Assembly: GCF_014202935.1 (NCBI RefSeq)
Contig: NZ_JACHHX010000017.1
Location: 1 to 64,000, forward strand
Direction: 5' to 3'
Source: Rehaibacterium terrae
GTDB lineage: Bacteria > Pseudomonadota > Gammaproteobacteria > Xanthomonadales > Xanthomonadaceae
DNA length: 64,000 bases
Each line of letters starts with the position of its first letter. Position 1 is the first letter of the stretch. The translations under genes were made by a program, and so were the position numbers. Of the stretch, positions 8,634-18,317 are shown piece by piece. Below the pieces are notes generated by a model, which was not told the DNA's origin, ran no database searches, and saw nothing but the letters and a program-made list of their open reading frames with translations.

Positions 8634-8662
8634 CTTGAACTTCGCGCAGTCTACCCAATCTA
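8634..8662 (+). promoter_or_regulatory. Candidate sigma-32 (RpoH) heat-shock promoter of htpX
   Basis: CTTGAAC (8634-8640), a 13-base spacer and CCCAATCTA (8654-8662) match the heat-shock consensus CTTGAAA-N13-15-CCCCATNTA. It ends 47 bases before the htpX start. In Escherichia coli htpX belongs to the heat-shock regulon. The overlapping TATACT (8661-8666) could also serve a sigma-70 promoter, but without a well-spaced -35. Confidence 0.6.
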
Positions 8663-8709
8663 TACTCCCGCCAACGCCCTCGCCGGGTCCGCAACGACGA
8701 GAGAGAAAA

Positions 8710-9585
8710 ATGATCAAGCGAATGTTCTTCTTCCTGCTCACCAACCTGGCCGTGCTGGTGCTGCTGGGTATCGTGCTGTCGGTGCTGCAGAACGTATTCG
8801 GCATCACCCTCGGAAACAACGCCGGGCTGCTGCTGTTCGCGGCGATCTTCGGCTTCGGCGGCGCGTTCATCTCGCTGCTGATGTCGAAGTGGGTCGCCAA
8901 ACGCGGCACCGGAGCGCAGGTCATCACCCAGCCGCGCAACGAAACCGAGGCCTGGCTGCTCAACACCGTGCGTCGCCAGGCGGAGGCCGCCGGCATCGCC
9001 ATGCCCGAGGTGGCGATCTATGACGCCCCGGAGATCAACGCCTTCGCCACCGGTCCGAGCCGGAACAATTCGCTGGTGGCGGTCTCGACCGGTCTGCTGC
9101 GGGCGATGAATCGCGACGAGGCCGAGGCCGTGCTCGCTCACGAGGTCAGCCACATCGCCAACGGCGACATGGTGACCATGACCCTGATCCAGGGCGTGCT
9201 CAACACCTTCGTGATCTTCCTGGCCCGGGTGGTCGGCCGGATGATCGACGCCTGGATCAGCGGCAACCGCGACGGTGGACCGAGTTTCGCCTACTACATC
9301 ATCGTGATCGTGCTGGACATCATCTTCGGCCTGTTCGCCTCGATGATCGCGATGTGGTTCAGCCGCCATCGCGAGTTCCGTGCCGATGCGGGCGGCGCGA
9401 AGCTGGCCGGCCGCGACAAGATGATCCGCGCGCTCGAGCGGCTCGCCCAGACCTACGGCCACAGCACCTTGCCCGACCAGGTGCGCGCCTTCGGCATTTC
9501 CGGCGGTGTGGCGCATGGCCTCAAGCGCCTGCTGATGAGCCATCCGCCGCTGGCCGAGCGCATCGCCGCGCTGCGCAACGGCTGA
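8710..9585 (+). CDS. htpX: Membrane zinc protease HtpX
   Basis: A 291-residue inner-membrane M48B metalloprotease that takes part in quality control of membrane proteins together with FtsH. It has two N-terminal membrane segments (about 4-26 and 36-58), the zinc motif [11 protein letters not shown] (His144, Glu145, His148), two further membrane segments at about 155-215, and the third ligand glutamate in EFRADAGG. The ATG at 8710 follows GAGAGAAAAA. A longer open frame from 8554 adds no family sequence. A strong terminator follows at 9613. Confidence 0.96.
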   Translation: MIKRMFFFLLTNLAVLVLLGIVLSVLQNVFGITLGNNAGLLLFAAIFGFGGAFISLLMSKWVAKRGTGAQVITQPRNETEAWLLNTVRRQAEAAGIAMPEVAIYDAPEINAFATGPSRNNSLVAVSTGLLRAMNRDEAEAVLAHEVSHIANGDMVTMTLIQGVLNTFVIFLARVVGRMIDAWISGNRDGGPSFAYYIIVIVLDIIFGLFASMIAMWFSRHREFRADAGGAKLAGRDKMIRALERLAQTYGHSTLPDQVRAFGISGGVAHGLKRLLMSHPPLAERIAALRNG

Positions 9586-9612
9586 GCCGGGCCGGCACCT
9601 CCGGCAACCCCA

Positions 9613-9646
9613 ACGAAACGGCCCGCCTTCCGGCGGGCCGTTTCGT
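9613..9646 (+). terminator. Terminator of htpX
   Basis: A perfect 15-bp stem (9613-9627 with 9632-9646) with a TTCC tetraloop, 27 bases after the htpX stop. Its 3' arm ends in GTTTCGT, followed by CTCA. Confidence 0.85.
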
Positions 9647-9660
9647 CTCACGCGCTTGCC

Positions 9661-9688
9661 GATTCCCGGTTTCCGGTTTCCGATCCCC
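9661..9688. repeat. Heptanucleotide-period repeat (4 units)
   Basis: Units of seven bases: GATTCCC, GGTTTCC, GGTTTCC, GATCCCC. It lies between the htpX terminator and the end of fimX. It belongs to the same period-7 family seen around argG and at 50131. Confidence 0.75.
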
Positions 9689-9694
9689 GGCTTC

Positions 9695-11770
9695 TCAGCC
9701 GAAGTCGTAGTTCATCACCGGCCCGGCAGGGGCCAGGAAGTGGCCCTCGACATAGTCCACGCCACTGGAGAACAGCACGGTCATCGAGGCGGCGTCCTGC
9801 ACGAATTCGGCGATGGTCAGCTTGCCGGCCGCGCGCGCCTGGTCGGCGATCTCGCGGATCTTCTTCTGGCTCTCGGCATTGCGCGGCAGATCGCTCATGA
9901 AGCTGCGGTCGATCTTGAGGAAGGTCGGGTCGATATGCGCCAGCAGCTGGAAGGAGTTGAGGCCGGAGCCGAACTGCTCCAGCGCCAGACGGCAGCCGTG
10001 GGCGGCGACCGCGCGCTGGAATTCCTGGGCCGCCCTGAGGTGGGTGTGCACCTTGGATTCGGGGATTTGCAACACCAGCCGGTCGCCGGGTACGCCGAGC
10101 TTGCGCAGCCGCTCGCCGATCAGCACGGGCAGCTCGGGGCCGGTCAGCGACTGGGCGCTGATCTTCACGAACAGGGTGGTGTGCTTGCCGGCCTTGCGGC
10201 GTTCGGCCAGGACCTCGACCGCGCGACCGACCACCCAGCGGTCGATCTCGCCGAGCAGTCCATGTTCCTCGGCGGCCGGCAGGAAATCCAGCGGCGGCAC
10301 CATTTCGTCGCCGCTGCCCTTCATCCGCAGGTAGGCCTCGTAGGTTTCGCCGGGCTCCCCATGCAGGTTGATGATCGGCTGGTAGTGCAGGAGCATGCCG
10401 TTGCCGGCCAGCGCCTGGCGGATCTCTTCGACCCGGCGCAGCACACGCTCTTCCTCGGCGCGATCACGGGCGGACGGGTCGAAGATATCGATCCGGTTGC
10501 CGCCGAGGCTGCCGGCCGACTGCAGGCACTGTCCGGCCTTGCCCAGCACCTGCTGCAGGCTGGCGATCTTCTCGCCGATCTGCACGCCGCCGATGCTGAC
10601 CGTCAGGCTCAGCGAGCGTTCGCCGGCTTCGACGATGTGGCCGTGATAGGCCTTGCGGATGCGCTCGGCGATCTCGCCGGTGCGCCGGTGGTCGCTTTGC
10701 CGGCACAACACGGCGAAGCCGTGGTCGGAGAAGCGCGCGGCGATGCAGTCCTCGTCCAGCGCGGTTTCCAGCCGCCGTGCCAGCTCGACCAGCAGCTCGT
10801 CGGCATGGGTCAGGCCGATCTCCGACAGCAGGGCGGCATGGTTGTCCGGCTGCACCAGCAGCAGTGCCTGTGCGCCGTGACCTTCGACGGCGGAGGACAC
10901 CGCCGCTTCCAGCTCGGTCAGGAAGTGCTGCCGGTTGTACAGGCCGGTGACGTGGTCGCGCTGGCGCAGCGCGTCGAGCTCGCGCGCCATGTCCGCGTCC
11001 AGCGTCTTCTGCCGGAATACGATCTGCAGACAGGGCTCGCCCTCGTAGCTGGCCTGGGCGAACTCCATCACCGCGTCGAACACCGTGCCATCGGCGCGTC
11101 GAGCGGCCAGCTGCAGGGTTTTCGGCGGCGGCTCGCCCTTGCCGAGCCGCTTGAGCAGCTGCTTGAACTCGCCGGTGTGCGATGGCGCGATCATGTCCAG
11201 CAGCGGGAGTCCCTCGATGTCGTCGAAACTCTCGTAGCCGAACATTTCCAGATAGGCCTCGTTGGCGCGGATGTGCATGCCTTCGTGGACGTAGGCGATC
11301 GGGTCGCGCGATGAGGCGATCAGCGCGTCGCAGCGGCGCTCGGTTTCGCGCAGCGCGGCTTCGAGATGACGCTGCGCGCGGCGTCCTTCGAGCGCCGCGA
11401 ACTCGTTGCGGACGACGTGCTGCAGGTGCTGCGGGCTGTCACGCAACGCCAGGTTGCGCGCGCCGGCGGACAGCGCGGCGACGACCGCATCCTCGGCGAG
11501 CGTGTCGAGCGTGGCGACGACAGGAATGTCCTTGCCGCTGGCGTTGACGATCCGCACCACTTCGTCGAACGGGATCGTCCTTGCCGTCGGCGAGGCGAGG
11601 ATGAGGTCGGCGTTGCGCTCGGCCAGCAGGCTGCGCAGGGCCTCGGCATCATCGGGTCGCTGCGGACGTACCGCCAGGCCGCCGTTGCGCAGGATGCTGA
11701 TGAGCCTCTCGGCGTCCTCGAGGCGGTCTTCGATCAGCAGCAGGCGGAGGACGGACTCCTGTCGTGACAT
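9695..11770 (-). CDS. fimX: FimX-type degenerate GGDEF-EAL c-di-GMP receptor
   Basis: 691 residues, the same length as Pseudomonas aeruginosa FimX. The order is a response-regulator-like domain (about 8-125), PAS (about 145-260), GGDEF-like (about 275-430) and EAL-like (about 445-685). Both catalytic domains are degenerate. The GGDEF site reads FSDHGF. The EAL motif reads EAYL, the Mg-binding Asn position is Lys in VKISAQSL, the DDFGTG motif reads EQFGSG, and the EGVE segment reads EFVQD. FimX proteins do not make or hydrolyse c-di-GMP. They bind it in the EAL domain and, with PilZ and PilB, control type IV pilus assembly and twitching. No pilus genes are in the window. It is probably monocistronic. 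Confidence 0.88.
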   Translation of the reverse strand: MSRQESVLRLLLIEDRLEDAERLISILRNGGLAVRPQRPDDAEALRSLLAERNADLILASPTARTIPFDEVVRIVNASGKDIPVVATLDTLAEDAVVAALSAGARNLALRDSPQHLQHVVRNEFAALEGRRAQRHLEAALRETERRCDALIASSRDPIAYVHEGMHIRANEAYLEMFGYESFDDIEGLPLLDMIAPSHTGEFKQLLKRLGKGEPPPKTLQLAARRADGTVFDAVMEFAQASYEGEPCLQIVFRQKTLDADMARELDALRQRDHVTGLYNRQHFLTELEAAVSSAVEGHGAQALLLVQPDNHAALLSEIGLTHADELLVELARRLETALDEDCIAARFSDHGFAVLCRQSDHRRTGEIAERIRKAYHGHIVEAGERSLSLTVSIGGVQIGEKIASLQQVLGKAGQCLQSAGSLGGNRIDIFDPSARDRAEEERVLRRVEEIRQALAGNGMLLHYQPIINLHGEPGETYEAYLRMKGSGDEMVPPLDFLPAAEEHGLLGEIDRWVVGRAVEVLAERRKAGKHTTLFVKISAQSLTGPELPVLIGERLRKLGVPGDRLVLQIPESKVHTHLRAAQEFQRAVAAHGCRLALEQFGSGLNSFQLLAHIDPTFLKIDRSFMSDLPRNAESQKKIREIADQARAAGKLTIAEFVQDAASMTVLFSSGVDYVEGHFLAPAGPVMNYDFG

Positions 11771-11802
11771 CGGGCGGGCTTCTCCGGGGGAGTCCGGGCG
11801 TT

Positions 11803-12846
11803 TTACACGCTGGCGGGGGAAATGGCCACCGAGCCGGGGGCTGTCAGCGGCACCTTGTAGGGAGCACCGGCCCGCTCGCGCACCAGCCTGGGCACGAGAT
11901 AGCCGGGCAGGCGCCGCATCAGTGCCTCGTGCAGCGCGATGGCCTGCGCTTCCGGCACCTCGAAATGGGCGGCGCCGGCGACGCGGTCGAGCTGGTGCAG
12001 GTAGTAGGGCAGGGTGCGGGTCTCGAACAGGCGCTCGCAGAGCGCGGCCAGCGTTCCGGCATCGTCGTTGACGCCGCGCAGCAGCACGGCCTGGTTGAGC
12101 AGGGTGGCACCGCTCCCCTGCAGCGCCAGCAGCGCCTGCCGGACGCTGCCGTCGATCTCATGGGGATGGTTGGCGTGGACGACCACGACGACCTGCTGCG
12201 GCAGCCGGGTCAGCCAGTCGAGCAGCTCCTCGTCGACCCGCTCGGGCAGCACGATGGGCAGGCGGGTGTGGATGCGCAGGCGACGGACGTGCGGCAGGCC
12301 GGCGAGGGCGTCGGTCAGCTCGGCCAGCTTGCGGGTGGCCAGCGACAGCGGGTCGCCGCCGGACAGCAGCACTTCCGAGAGCGAGGTGTCGGCGGCGAGG
12401 TAATCCAGCGCCTGGCGCCAGCCATTGGCGGCGGCGGTCTCCTCGCCATAGGGAAAATGCCGGCGGAAGCAATAGCGGCAGTGGACGGCGCAACTGCCGG
12501 TGGCGATCAGCAGGGCGCGGCCGTCGTACTTGTGCAGCACGCCGCTGGCGCCGCGGGCGGCCAGGTCGCCGACTGCATCGAGGTCGTAGCCGGGCGCGAT
12601 CCGTTCCTCGTCGATCACCGGCAGTACCTGGCGCAGCAGCGGGTCGTCCGGGTCGCCGGGGCGCATCCGGGCGATGAAGCCGTGCGGCACCCGCAGCGGG
12701 AACTGGGCGGCGGCGGCGGCGGAGATCCGTCCGGCCAGGGACTCCAGCCCGAGCAGGGACAGCAGCTCGCGCGGGTCGCGCACGGCCTGGCGCCACAGCG
12801 TCTGCCAGCGGCGCGGCTGCGCCGGCAAGGGGTTAGCGGTTATCAT
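11803..12846 (-). CDS. epmB: EF-P (R)-beta-lysylation aminomutase EpmB
   Basis: A 347-residue radical-SAM lysine 2,3-aminomutase-like enzyme that converts L-lysine to (R)-beta-lysine for modification of elongation factor P. The iron-sulfur motif is [16 protein letters not shown] (CxxxCxxC). GGDPLS and [12 protein letters not shown] are further family signatures. It lacks the C-terminal extension of fermentative aminomutases. The ATG at 12846 gives MITANPLP; a 14-residue longer frame to 12888 would run into the shared promoter. It is divergent from efp, whose product is the final target of the pathway. epmA is not in the window. Confidence 0.95.
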   Translation of the reverse strand: MITANPLPAQPRRWQTLWRQAVRDPRELLSLLGLESLAGRISAAAAAQFPLRVPHGFIARMRPGDPDDPLLRQVLPVIDEERIAPGYDLDAVGDLAARGASGVLHKYDGRALLIATGSCAVHCRYCFRRHFPYGEETAAANGWRQALDYLAADTSLSEVLLSGGDPLSLATRKLAELTDALAGLPHVRRLRIHTRLPIVLPERVDEELLDWLTRLPQQVVVVVHANHPHEIDGSVRQALLALQGSGATLLNQAVLLRGVNDDAGTLAALCERLFETRTLPYYLHQLDRVAGAAHFEVPEAQAIALHEALMRRLPGYLVPRLVRERAGAPYKVPLTAPGSVAISPASV

Positions 12847-12930
12847 GACGCGCTCGGATCGGTCCGCCCGGTCTGCGGAATTTCCCATTGTAGCCGCCCG
12901 CCGCGGCGGCCTGTCCCCTCAGGAGCATCC

Positions 12931-13497
12931 ATGGCCAGCTATGGCATGAACGACGTCAAGAACGGGATGAAGATCCTGGTCAACAACGAGCCCTGCGTGA
13001 TCGTCGACACCGAGTACGTCAAGCCGGGCAAAGGCCAGGCCTTCACCCGGGTGAAGTACCGCAACATCAAGTCCGGGCGCGTTGTCGAGCTGACCATGAA
13101 GTCCACCGACTCGCTGGAGGCGGCGGACGTGGTCGATACCGACATGCAGTTCCTGTATTCGGACGGCGAGTTCTGGCACTTCATGCAGCCGGAGACCTTC
13201 GAGCAGGTGCAGGCCGACAAGGCCGGCGTCGGCGACGCCGCCAAGTGGCTCAAGGGCGAGGAGCCCTGCGTGGTGACGCTGTGGAACGGCACGCCGATCC
13301 AGGTCACGCCACCGAACTTCGTCGAGCTCAAGGTCGTCGAGACCGACCCCGGCGTGCGCGGCGACACCTCCGGCGGCGGCGGCAAGCCGGCCAAGCTGGA
13401 GACCGGCGCGGTGGTGCGCGTGCCGCTGTTCGTCGGCCAGGACGAGATCATCCGGGTCGACACCCGCAGCGGCGAGTACGTCAGCCGCGTGAAGTGA
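12931..13497 (+). CDS. efp: Elongation factor P
   Basis: A 188-residue translation factor that relieves ribosome stalling at polyproline. The modified lysine is Lys34 in [10 protein letters not shown], the Lys type modified by EpmA/EpmB, which agrees with the neighbouring epmB. Three beta-barrel domains are present at the usual length. The signature near the C-terminus is [21 protein letters not shown]. The ATG at 12931 follows AGGAG at the normal distance. Confidence 0.97.
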   Translation: MASYGMNDVKNGMKILVNNEPCVIVDTEYVKPGKGQAFTRVKYRNIKSGRVVELTMKSTDSLEAADVVDTDMQFLYSDGEFWHFMQPETFEQVQADKAGVGDAAKWLKGEEPCVVTLWNGTPIQVTPPNFVELKVVETDPGVRGDTSGGGGKPAKLETGAVVRVPLFVGQDEIIRVDTRSGEYVSRVK

Positions 13498-13627
13498 CGC
13501 CTGGGCCCGCTCGCGCGGCGCGCGGACGGCTTCACCCAGGCGCCGTCCCGGCGCAGGTCGGGGTCCGTCCGCTCCGCTTTCCAGCCGTGCTCCGGGCGTT
13601 CGCGCCCGGCTTTCCGACGGGAACGAC

Positions 13628-14974
13628 ATGATCGAGCCGCACTCCCCCCAGTCCTGCGACCTGCTGATCGAAGCCGGCTGGGTGGTGCCGGTCGAGCCGC
13701 ATGGCGTGGTGCTCGACGACCACGCCGTTGCCGTGCGCAATGGCGAGATCCTCGCCATCCTGCCGCGCGCCGAGGCCCGCGCCCGCTTCGCTGCGGCCGA
13801 GGTCGTCGAACGGCCCGGGCATGTGCTGCTGCCGGGCCTGGTCAACGCCCACTGCCACAACCCGATGACGCTGCTGCGCGGCGTCGCCGACGATCTGCCG
13901 CTGATGACCTGGCTGCAGGATCACATCTGGCCGATCGAGGGCGCGCTGATCGGGCCGGAGTTCGTCGCCGACGGCATCGAGCTGGCAGTGGCCGAGATGC
14001 TGCGCGGCGGCACCACCTGCGCCAGCGAGGACTACTTCTTCCCGGACGTGCAGGCCGCCACCTACAAGCGCCTGGGCTTCCGCGCCCTGGTCGGCCTGCC
14101 GGTGATCCAGTTCCCCACCGCCTGGGCGTCCTCGCAGGACGAGTACTTCGACAAGGCGCTGGAGGTCCACGACAACTGGCGCGGCGACGCGCTGGTGCGC
14201 ACCTGTTTCGCGCCGCATGCGCCGTACACCGTGTCCGACGAGAGCTTCGCGCGCATCCGCATGCTGGCCGACCAGCTCGACCTGCTGGTGCACCTGCACC
14301 TGCACGAGACCGCGCACGAGGCCGACGAGGCGGTGAAGCAGCACGGCATGCGCCAGATCGCCCGCATCGACCGGCTCGGCCTGCTCAACAGCCAGCTGAT
14401 CGCCGTGCACATGACCGCGCTGACCGAGGCCGAGATCGCGCTGTGCGCCGAGCGCGGGGTGTCGGTGGTGCACTGCCCCGAATCCAACCTCAAGCTGGCC
14501 TCCGGCTTCTGTCCGGTGGAGAAGCTGCGTCGCGCCGGGGTCAACCTGGCGCTGGGCACCGACGGCTGCGCCAGCAACAATGATCTGGACATGTTCGGCG
14601 AGATGCGCACCGCGGCGCTGCTGGCCAAGGGCGTGGCGCAGGACGCCTCCGCGCTCGACGCCGCCAGCGCGCTGCGCATGGCCACCCTCGGCGGTGCGCG
14701 CGCGATCGGCATGGGCGAGACGATCGGCTCGATCGAGCCGGGCAAGCGCGCGGACCTGGTCTGCGTGGACCTGCGCGAGATCGAGACCCAGCCGCTGCAC
14801 CATGTGATTTCGCAACTGGTCTATGCCACCGGTCGCCAGCAGGTGAGCGATGTCTGGATCGACGGCCGCGCGAAGCTCCGCCAGCGCGTACTGGTCGACA
14901 TCGACACCGATGCGCTCAAGGCCAAGGTCGCGCGCTGGCGCCAGCGCATCGCCACGATGCCGGCCGCCCGATAG
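13628..14974 (+). CDS. TRZ/ATZ amidohydrolase, probable 5'-methylthioadenosine deaminase
   Basis: A 448-residue metal-dependent hydrolase of the amidohydrolase superfamily. Metal-binding motifs are NAHCHNPMTL (HxH), the His in FAPHAPY, HLHLHET, and the Asp in GTDGCASNNDLDM. The order amidohydrolase-ubiG-phosphatase matches Pseudomonas aeruginosa PA3170-PA3171-PA3172, where PA3170 was reported as a methylthioadenosine deaminase. By family and synteny it probably deaminates 5'-methylthioadenosine to methylthioinosine and may act on S-adenosylhomocysteine, the by-product of UbiG. Linkage to a SAM-dependent methyltransferase fits that. Substrate specificity cannot be proven from sequence. Confidence 0.85.
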   Translation: MIEPHSPQSCDLLIEAGWVVPVEPHGVVLDDHAVAVRNGEILAILPRAEARARFAAAEVVERPGHVLLPGLVNAHCHNPMTLLRGVADDLPLMTWLQDHIWPIEGALIGPEFVADGIELAVAEMLRGGTTCASEDYFFPDVQAATYKRLGFRALVGLPVIQFPTAWASSQDEYFDKALEVHDNWRGDALVRTCFAPHAPYTVSDESFARIRMLADQLDLLVHLHLHETAHEADEAVKQHGMRQIARIDRLGLLNSQLIAVHMTALTEAEIALCAERGVSVVHCPESNLKLASGFCPVEKLRRAGVNLALGTDGCASNNDLDMFGEMRTAALLAKGVAQDASALDAASALRMATLGGARAIGMGETIGSIEPGKRADLVCVDLREIETQPLHHVISQLVYATGRQQVSDVWIDGRAKLRQRVLVDIDTDALKAKVARWRQRIATMPAAR

Positions 14975-14983
14975 GCACGCCCG

Positions 14984-15715
14984 ATGAACGCCGCTCCCGA
15001 CAAGCCCAACGTCAGCCAGGCCGAGCTGGCGAAGTTCGCCAAGCTGGCGCATCGCTGGTGGGATCCGGACGGCCCGCAGCGCCCACTGCACGAACTCAAC
15101 CCGACCCGGCTGGCCTACGTGAACGAACGCATGCCGCTGGCTGGCCGGCGCGTGCTCGACGTCGGCTGCGGCGCCGGCCTGCTCAGCGAGGCGATGGCCG
15201 CCGAAGGCGCGCAGGTCACCGGGCTGGACCTGGCGCCGGACCTGATCGAGATCGCCAGGCTGCACCTGTACGAGTCCGGCCGGCAGGTCGAATACGTGCT
15301 GTCGTCGGTCGAGGATCTGGCGGCCGAGCGCGCCGGCAGCTACGACGTGGTCACCTGCATGGAGATGCTCGAGCACGTGCCCGACCCGTCCTCGGTGATC
15401 CGCGCCTGCGCGACGCTGCTCAAACCGGGCGGGCGGCTGTTCGTGTCCACGCTCGACCGCACGCCGGCCGCGTTCGCACTGGCCATCGTCGGCGCCGAAT
15501 ACATCGCCCGCCTGCTGCCGAAAGGGACGCACCACTATCGCCAGTTCATTCGTCCGTCCGAGCTGGCGGCGTGGCTGCGCGAGGCCGGACTGGAACTCGA
15601 GGACGTCAGCGGACTGGTCTACGACCCGATCCGTCGCAAGGCGTGGATTTCGCGTCACACCGGGGTCAACTACCTGGCCTGCGCACGCAAGCCGGCGGAG
15701 CCGGACCCGGCATGA
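14984..15715 (+). CDS. ubiG: Ubiquinone biosynthesis O-methyltransferase UbiG
   Basis: A 243-residue class I SAM methyltransferase that carries out both O-methylations in ubiquinone synthesis. Motif I is [15 protein letters not shown]. The post-motif region [10 protein letters not shown] and FVSTLDRT are UbiG signatures. [20 protein letters not shown] near residue 23 is the typical N-terminal segment. It starts nine bases after the amidohydrolase and overlaps the phosphatase by four bases (ATGA), so the three genes form an operon. Confidence 0.96.
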   Translation: MNAAPDKPNVSQAELAKFAKLAHRWWDPDGPQRPLHELNPTRLAYVNERMPLAGRRVLDVGCGAGLLSEAMAAEGAQVTGLDLAPDLIEIARLHLYESGRQVEYVLSSVEDLAAERAGSYDVVTCMEMLEHVPDPSSVIRACATLLKPGGRLFVSTLDRTPAAFALAIVGAEYIARLLPKGTHHYRQFIRPSELAAWLREAGLELEDVSGLVYDPIRRKAWISRHTGVNYLACARKPAEPDPA

Positions 15716-16395
15716 GGACGACGATCGCGCCGCTGGTGCTGTTCGACCTCGACGGCACCCTGGTCGACAGCGCCGCCGATCTGCTGGCGGCGATGAACCG
15801 GCTGCGCGCCGACGAGCACTTGCCGCCGTTGCCGATGGACGGATTCCGTCAGGTCGTGTCCAAGGGCGGCCGGGCGATGCTGCGGGTGGCCTATCCGGAG
15901 CTCGACGAGCACGAACGCGAGGCGCGCCTGCCGGTCTTCCTCGCTTACTACGCCGAGCGCCTGGCCGAGCACAGCACGCCCTTCGACGGCATCGAGCGCG
16001 TGCTCGCCGCCATCGAGGCCAGCGGTGCGCGCTGGGGCATCGTCACCAACAAGGCGCTGTACCTGGCGCGCGAGGTGGTCGCCGGCATGGGCTGGGCGAC
16101 GCGCTGCGCGCTGCTCGTCGGCGGCGACAGCCTGCCGGCGAAAAAGCCCGCGCCCGACCAGCTCCTTCACGCCTGCCGCGAGCTCGGCGTGGCGCCGGCC
16201 GAGTGCGTCTACGTCGGCGATGACGAACGCGACATCATCGCCGCCCGCGCTGCCGGCACGAAGTCGGTCGCTGCCCTGTGGGGCTATCGCGGTGACGACG
16301 AGGATCCCTTCGCCTGGCGCGCCGATGCCTGCGCCGTCCAGCCGATCGACCTGCTGGCCGATGGCCGGCTGGAGCCGATGCGTGGCGCTGCCTGA
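15712..16395 (+). CDS. mupP: HAD phosphatase, MupP/Gph type
   Basis: A 227-residue HAD-superfamily phosphatase with the nucleophile motif [14 protein letters not shown], motif II TNK, Lys in AKKPAPD and motif IV VGDDERD. Annotated widely as phosphoglycolate phosphatase. The gene directly after ubiG in pseudomonads (PA3172) is MupP, the N-acetylmuramate 6-phosphate phosphatase of the peptidoglycan recycling route that bypasses de novo UDP-MurNAc synthesis. Gene order supports MupP over Gph here; sequence alone does not separate them. It overlaps ubiG by four bases and the next gene by 14. Confidence 0.8.
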   Translation: MRTTIAPLVLFDLDGTLVDSAADLLAAMNRLRADEHLPPLPMDGFRQVVSKGGRAMLRVAYPELDEHEREARLPVFLAYYAERLAEHSTPFDGIERVLAAIEASGARWGIVTNKALYLAREVVAGMGWATRCALLVGGDSLPAKKPAPDQLLHACRELGVAPAECVYVGDDERDIIAARAAGTKSVAALWGYRGDDEDPFAWRADACAVQPIDLLADGRLEPMRGAA

Positions 16396-17155
16396 CCGGA
16401 TCACGCCGATCGACGACTACGTCGGCAAGTGGCGCGCCCGCGAGCCGGAAATGGAGATCGGCGAGCTGTTCGTGCCGGCGTCGCTGCGCCCGCGCTTCCG
16501 CGCCTGGGGCGCGCTGCTGTTCGAGCTGCGCGAAGCGGCGTTCGAACTCAGCGACGCGCGCGTCATCGCCGCCAAGTCCGGCTGGTGGGTGGAAGAGCTC
16601 GTTGCACTCGCGCAGGGCAGGGCACGGCATCCGGTCACCCATGCGCTGCTTGGGCCGGGCGATCCGCCGTGGACGATGCTGGCGCGCGGGCTGGCCGAGT
16701 GTGCGCAGGACGACAGCCGGCCGGCCGATCGTGATGCGGCCTTGGCGGGCATGATGCCGCTGGCGCGCGGTATCGTGGCGATGGAGGCGGCGCTGTTCGA
16801 CGGCGTTCACGATGCCGACGCCGAGCGGGCCGTGGCGGTGCATCTGCTGTTGCACCGGCTGCTGGTCGGCCTGACTGCCGGGGATGCCGGCCGCGTGCCG
16901 CTGTCGCTGCTGGCGCGGCACGGCGTCACTGCCGCCGAACTGGCCGGCGAGCGTGGCCTGCCGGTGCGCCGGGACTGGGCGCGCGAGCTGGCCGGCAGCC
17001 TGCCGGCGCGCCTGCCACGGGCTGGCCTGTATCGCCGCCTGAGTCTGGCTTTCGACCGCCAGCGGCTGGCCCGGCTGGCACGCCGCGGGCGACTGGATGC
17101 CGGGGCCGGTCCGGCCACCGCCTGGCACGCCTGGCGCGCCGCCCGGCGGGGCTGA
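16382..17155 (+). CDS. Squalene/phytoene synthase-like protein
   Basis: 257 residues from a GTG at 16382 that lies inside the end of the phosphatase gene, with GGAG about eight bases upstream. The all-alpha composition and overall layout resemble the trans-isoprenyl diphosphate synthase (squalene/phytoene synthase) superfamily members found next to ubiG-gph in xanthomonads. The two DxxxD aspartate-rich motifs needed for prenyl diphosphate ionisation are not convincing: YVGKWRAREPEMEIGELFVP and DGVHDADAERAV are the nearest acidic stretches. It is therefore probably not a carotenoid or hopanoid enzyme. A role as a UbiG-linked assembly partner is only a guess from gene position. Confidence 0.55.
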   Translation: MALPDRITPIDDYVGKWRAREPEMEIGELFVPASLRPRFRAWGALLFELREAAFELSDARVIAAKSGWWVEELVALAQGRARHPVTHALLGPGDPPWTMLARGLAECAQDDSRPADRDAALAGMMPLARGIVAMEAALFDGVHDADAERAVAVHLLLHRLLVGLTAGDAGRVPLSLLARHGVTAAELAGERGLPVRRDWARELAGSLPARLPRAGLYRRLSLAFDRQRLARLARRGRLDAGAGPATAWHAWRAARRG

Positions 17156-17253
17156 AACGCTCCGTTCCGGGGGCGGTCGCCGCACAGCGGTTACAATGCG
17201 CCGCTTGACACTGCCTGCACGGGGCCTCATCCAGGCTCCACGCACTCGCGCCG

Positions 17254-18249
17254 ATGAGGAGAACCGAGGTGGCCCCTTTCCAGCCAGACAACACCGCCCG
17301 CGTGATGCCCGACATCGCCAGTGAGGCCCGCCCCGTGGTGGCCGGGCAGCTCGACTGGGTCGGCATGGGCGAGATCGAGGTCCCGATCAGCCTTGCCGGC
17401 ACGGACGGTCGCGTGGTCACCAGCGGCGCCCGCGTCAACGCCTTCGTCAACCTCAAGTGCCCGGAGGTGCGCGGCATCCACATGTCGCGGCTGTACCTGC
17501 ATGTGGACAAGGCCCTGTCGAGCGAGCCGCTGAGCCCTTGCGGCGTGCGCCGGTTGCTCAAGGATTTCCTCGAATCCCACGCCGACCTGTCCGACCGCGC
17601 CATGGTCCAGGTGCGCTTCGACTACATGGTGCGCCGCCCGGCGCTGATGAGCGACAACAGCGGCTGGAAGAGCTACCCGGTCACCGTCACCGGCGTGATG
17701 GACCATGGCCAGTTCACGCTCGAGCTGGCCTTCGACGTGGCCTATTCGAGCACCTGCCCGTGCTCTGCCGCGCTGGCGCGGCAGCTGATCCAGGAGCGCT
17801 TCCAGCAGGACTTCGCGAAGACCTCTCCGCTCGACTACGACGCCGTGCTGGCCTGGCTGGGCAGCGAGCAGGGCATCTGCGCCACCCCGCACAGCCAGCG
17901 CAGCAGCGCCGAGGTGAGGGTGCGGCTGGTGCCCTCGTTCCGGGACTTCCCGATCGTCGACCTCATCGACCGCATCGAGGGCGCGCTCAAGACCCCGGTG
18001 CAGACCGCGGTCAAGCGCGAGGACGAGCAGGCCTTCGCCCGCCTCAACGGCCAGAACCTGATGTTCTGCGAGGACGCTGCCCGCCGCATGCAGGCCGCGC
18101 TGGACCAGGACGAGCGCGTCACCGACTTCTGGGTGCGCGCCTCGCACTACGAGAGCCTGCACCCGCACAACGCCGTCGCCGTCGCCACCAAGGGTGTCCC
18201 GGGCGGCTACTCGGCCGGGCTCGAAGGCGTGGCGCACCTGCGCGGGTAA
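17254..18249 (+). CDS. folE2: GTP cyclohydrolase IB (FolE2)
   Basis: 331 residues. Makes 7,8-dihydroneopterin triphosphate from GTP for folate, and precursors for queuosine-type pathways. The conserved metal-ligand Cys lies in SSTCPCSAAL. NLKCPEVRGIHMSRLY, LSPCGVRRLL and the C-terminal ASHYESLHPHNAVA are family signatures. The ATG at 17254 is used here, but a GTG at 17269 has AGGAGA at ideal distance and may be the true start. FolE2 is metal-promiscuous and often zinc-responsive; I see no clear Zur box. folK at 63452 acts later in the same pathway. Confidence 0.95.
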   Translation: MRRTEVAPFQPDNTARVMPDIASEARPVVAGQLDWVGMGEIEVPISLAGTDGRVVTSGARVNAFVNLKCPEVRGIHMSRLYLHVDKALSSEPLSPCGVRRLLKDFLESHADLSDRAMVQVRFDYMVRRPALMSDNSGWKSYPVTVTGVMDHGQFTLELAFDVAYSSTCPCSAALARQLIQERFQQDFAKTSPLDYDAVLAWLGSEQGICATPHSQRSSAEVRVRLVPSFRDFPIVDLIDRIEGALKTPVQTAVKREDEQAFARLNGQNLMFCEDAARRMQAALDQDERVTDFWVRASHYESLHPHNAVAVATKGVPGGYSAGLEGVAHLRG

Positions 18250-18252
18250 CCC

Positions 18253-18317
18253 GTAGGGGCGGCGTAAGCCGCGACCGGCGGCTTCGCAGGGCGTCCGCTC
18301 ACGGCTTGCGCCGCTAC
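18253..18317. repeat. REP-like inverted repeat, GGAGCGGCGTAAGCCGCGACC family
   Basis: GTAGGGGCGGCGTAAGCCGCGACCGG at 18253 faces an imperfect inverse copy ending in CGGCTTGCGCCGCTAC at 18317. It lies between convergent folE2 and the M23 peptidase and overlaps the peptidase stop codon by a few bases. Related copies are at 30070, 40252 and 52634. Confidence 0.7.

Noticed and set aside
7609-9651. N-terminal extension of the 927-residue minus-strand frame ending at 6868
   Set aside because: Only the last 246 codons match a protein (PhaB). The rest is antisense to htpX and out of frame with gluQ.
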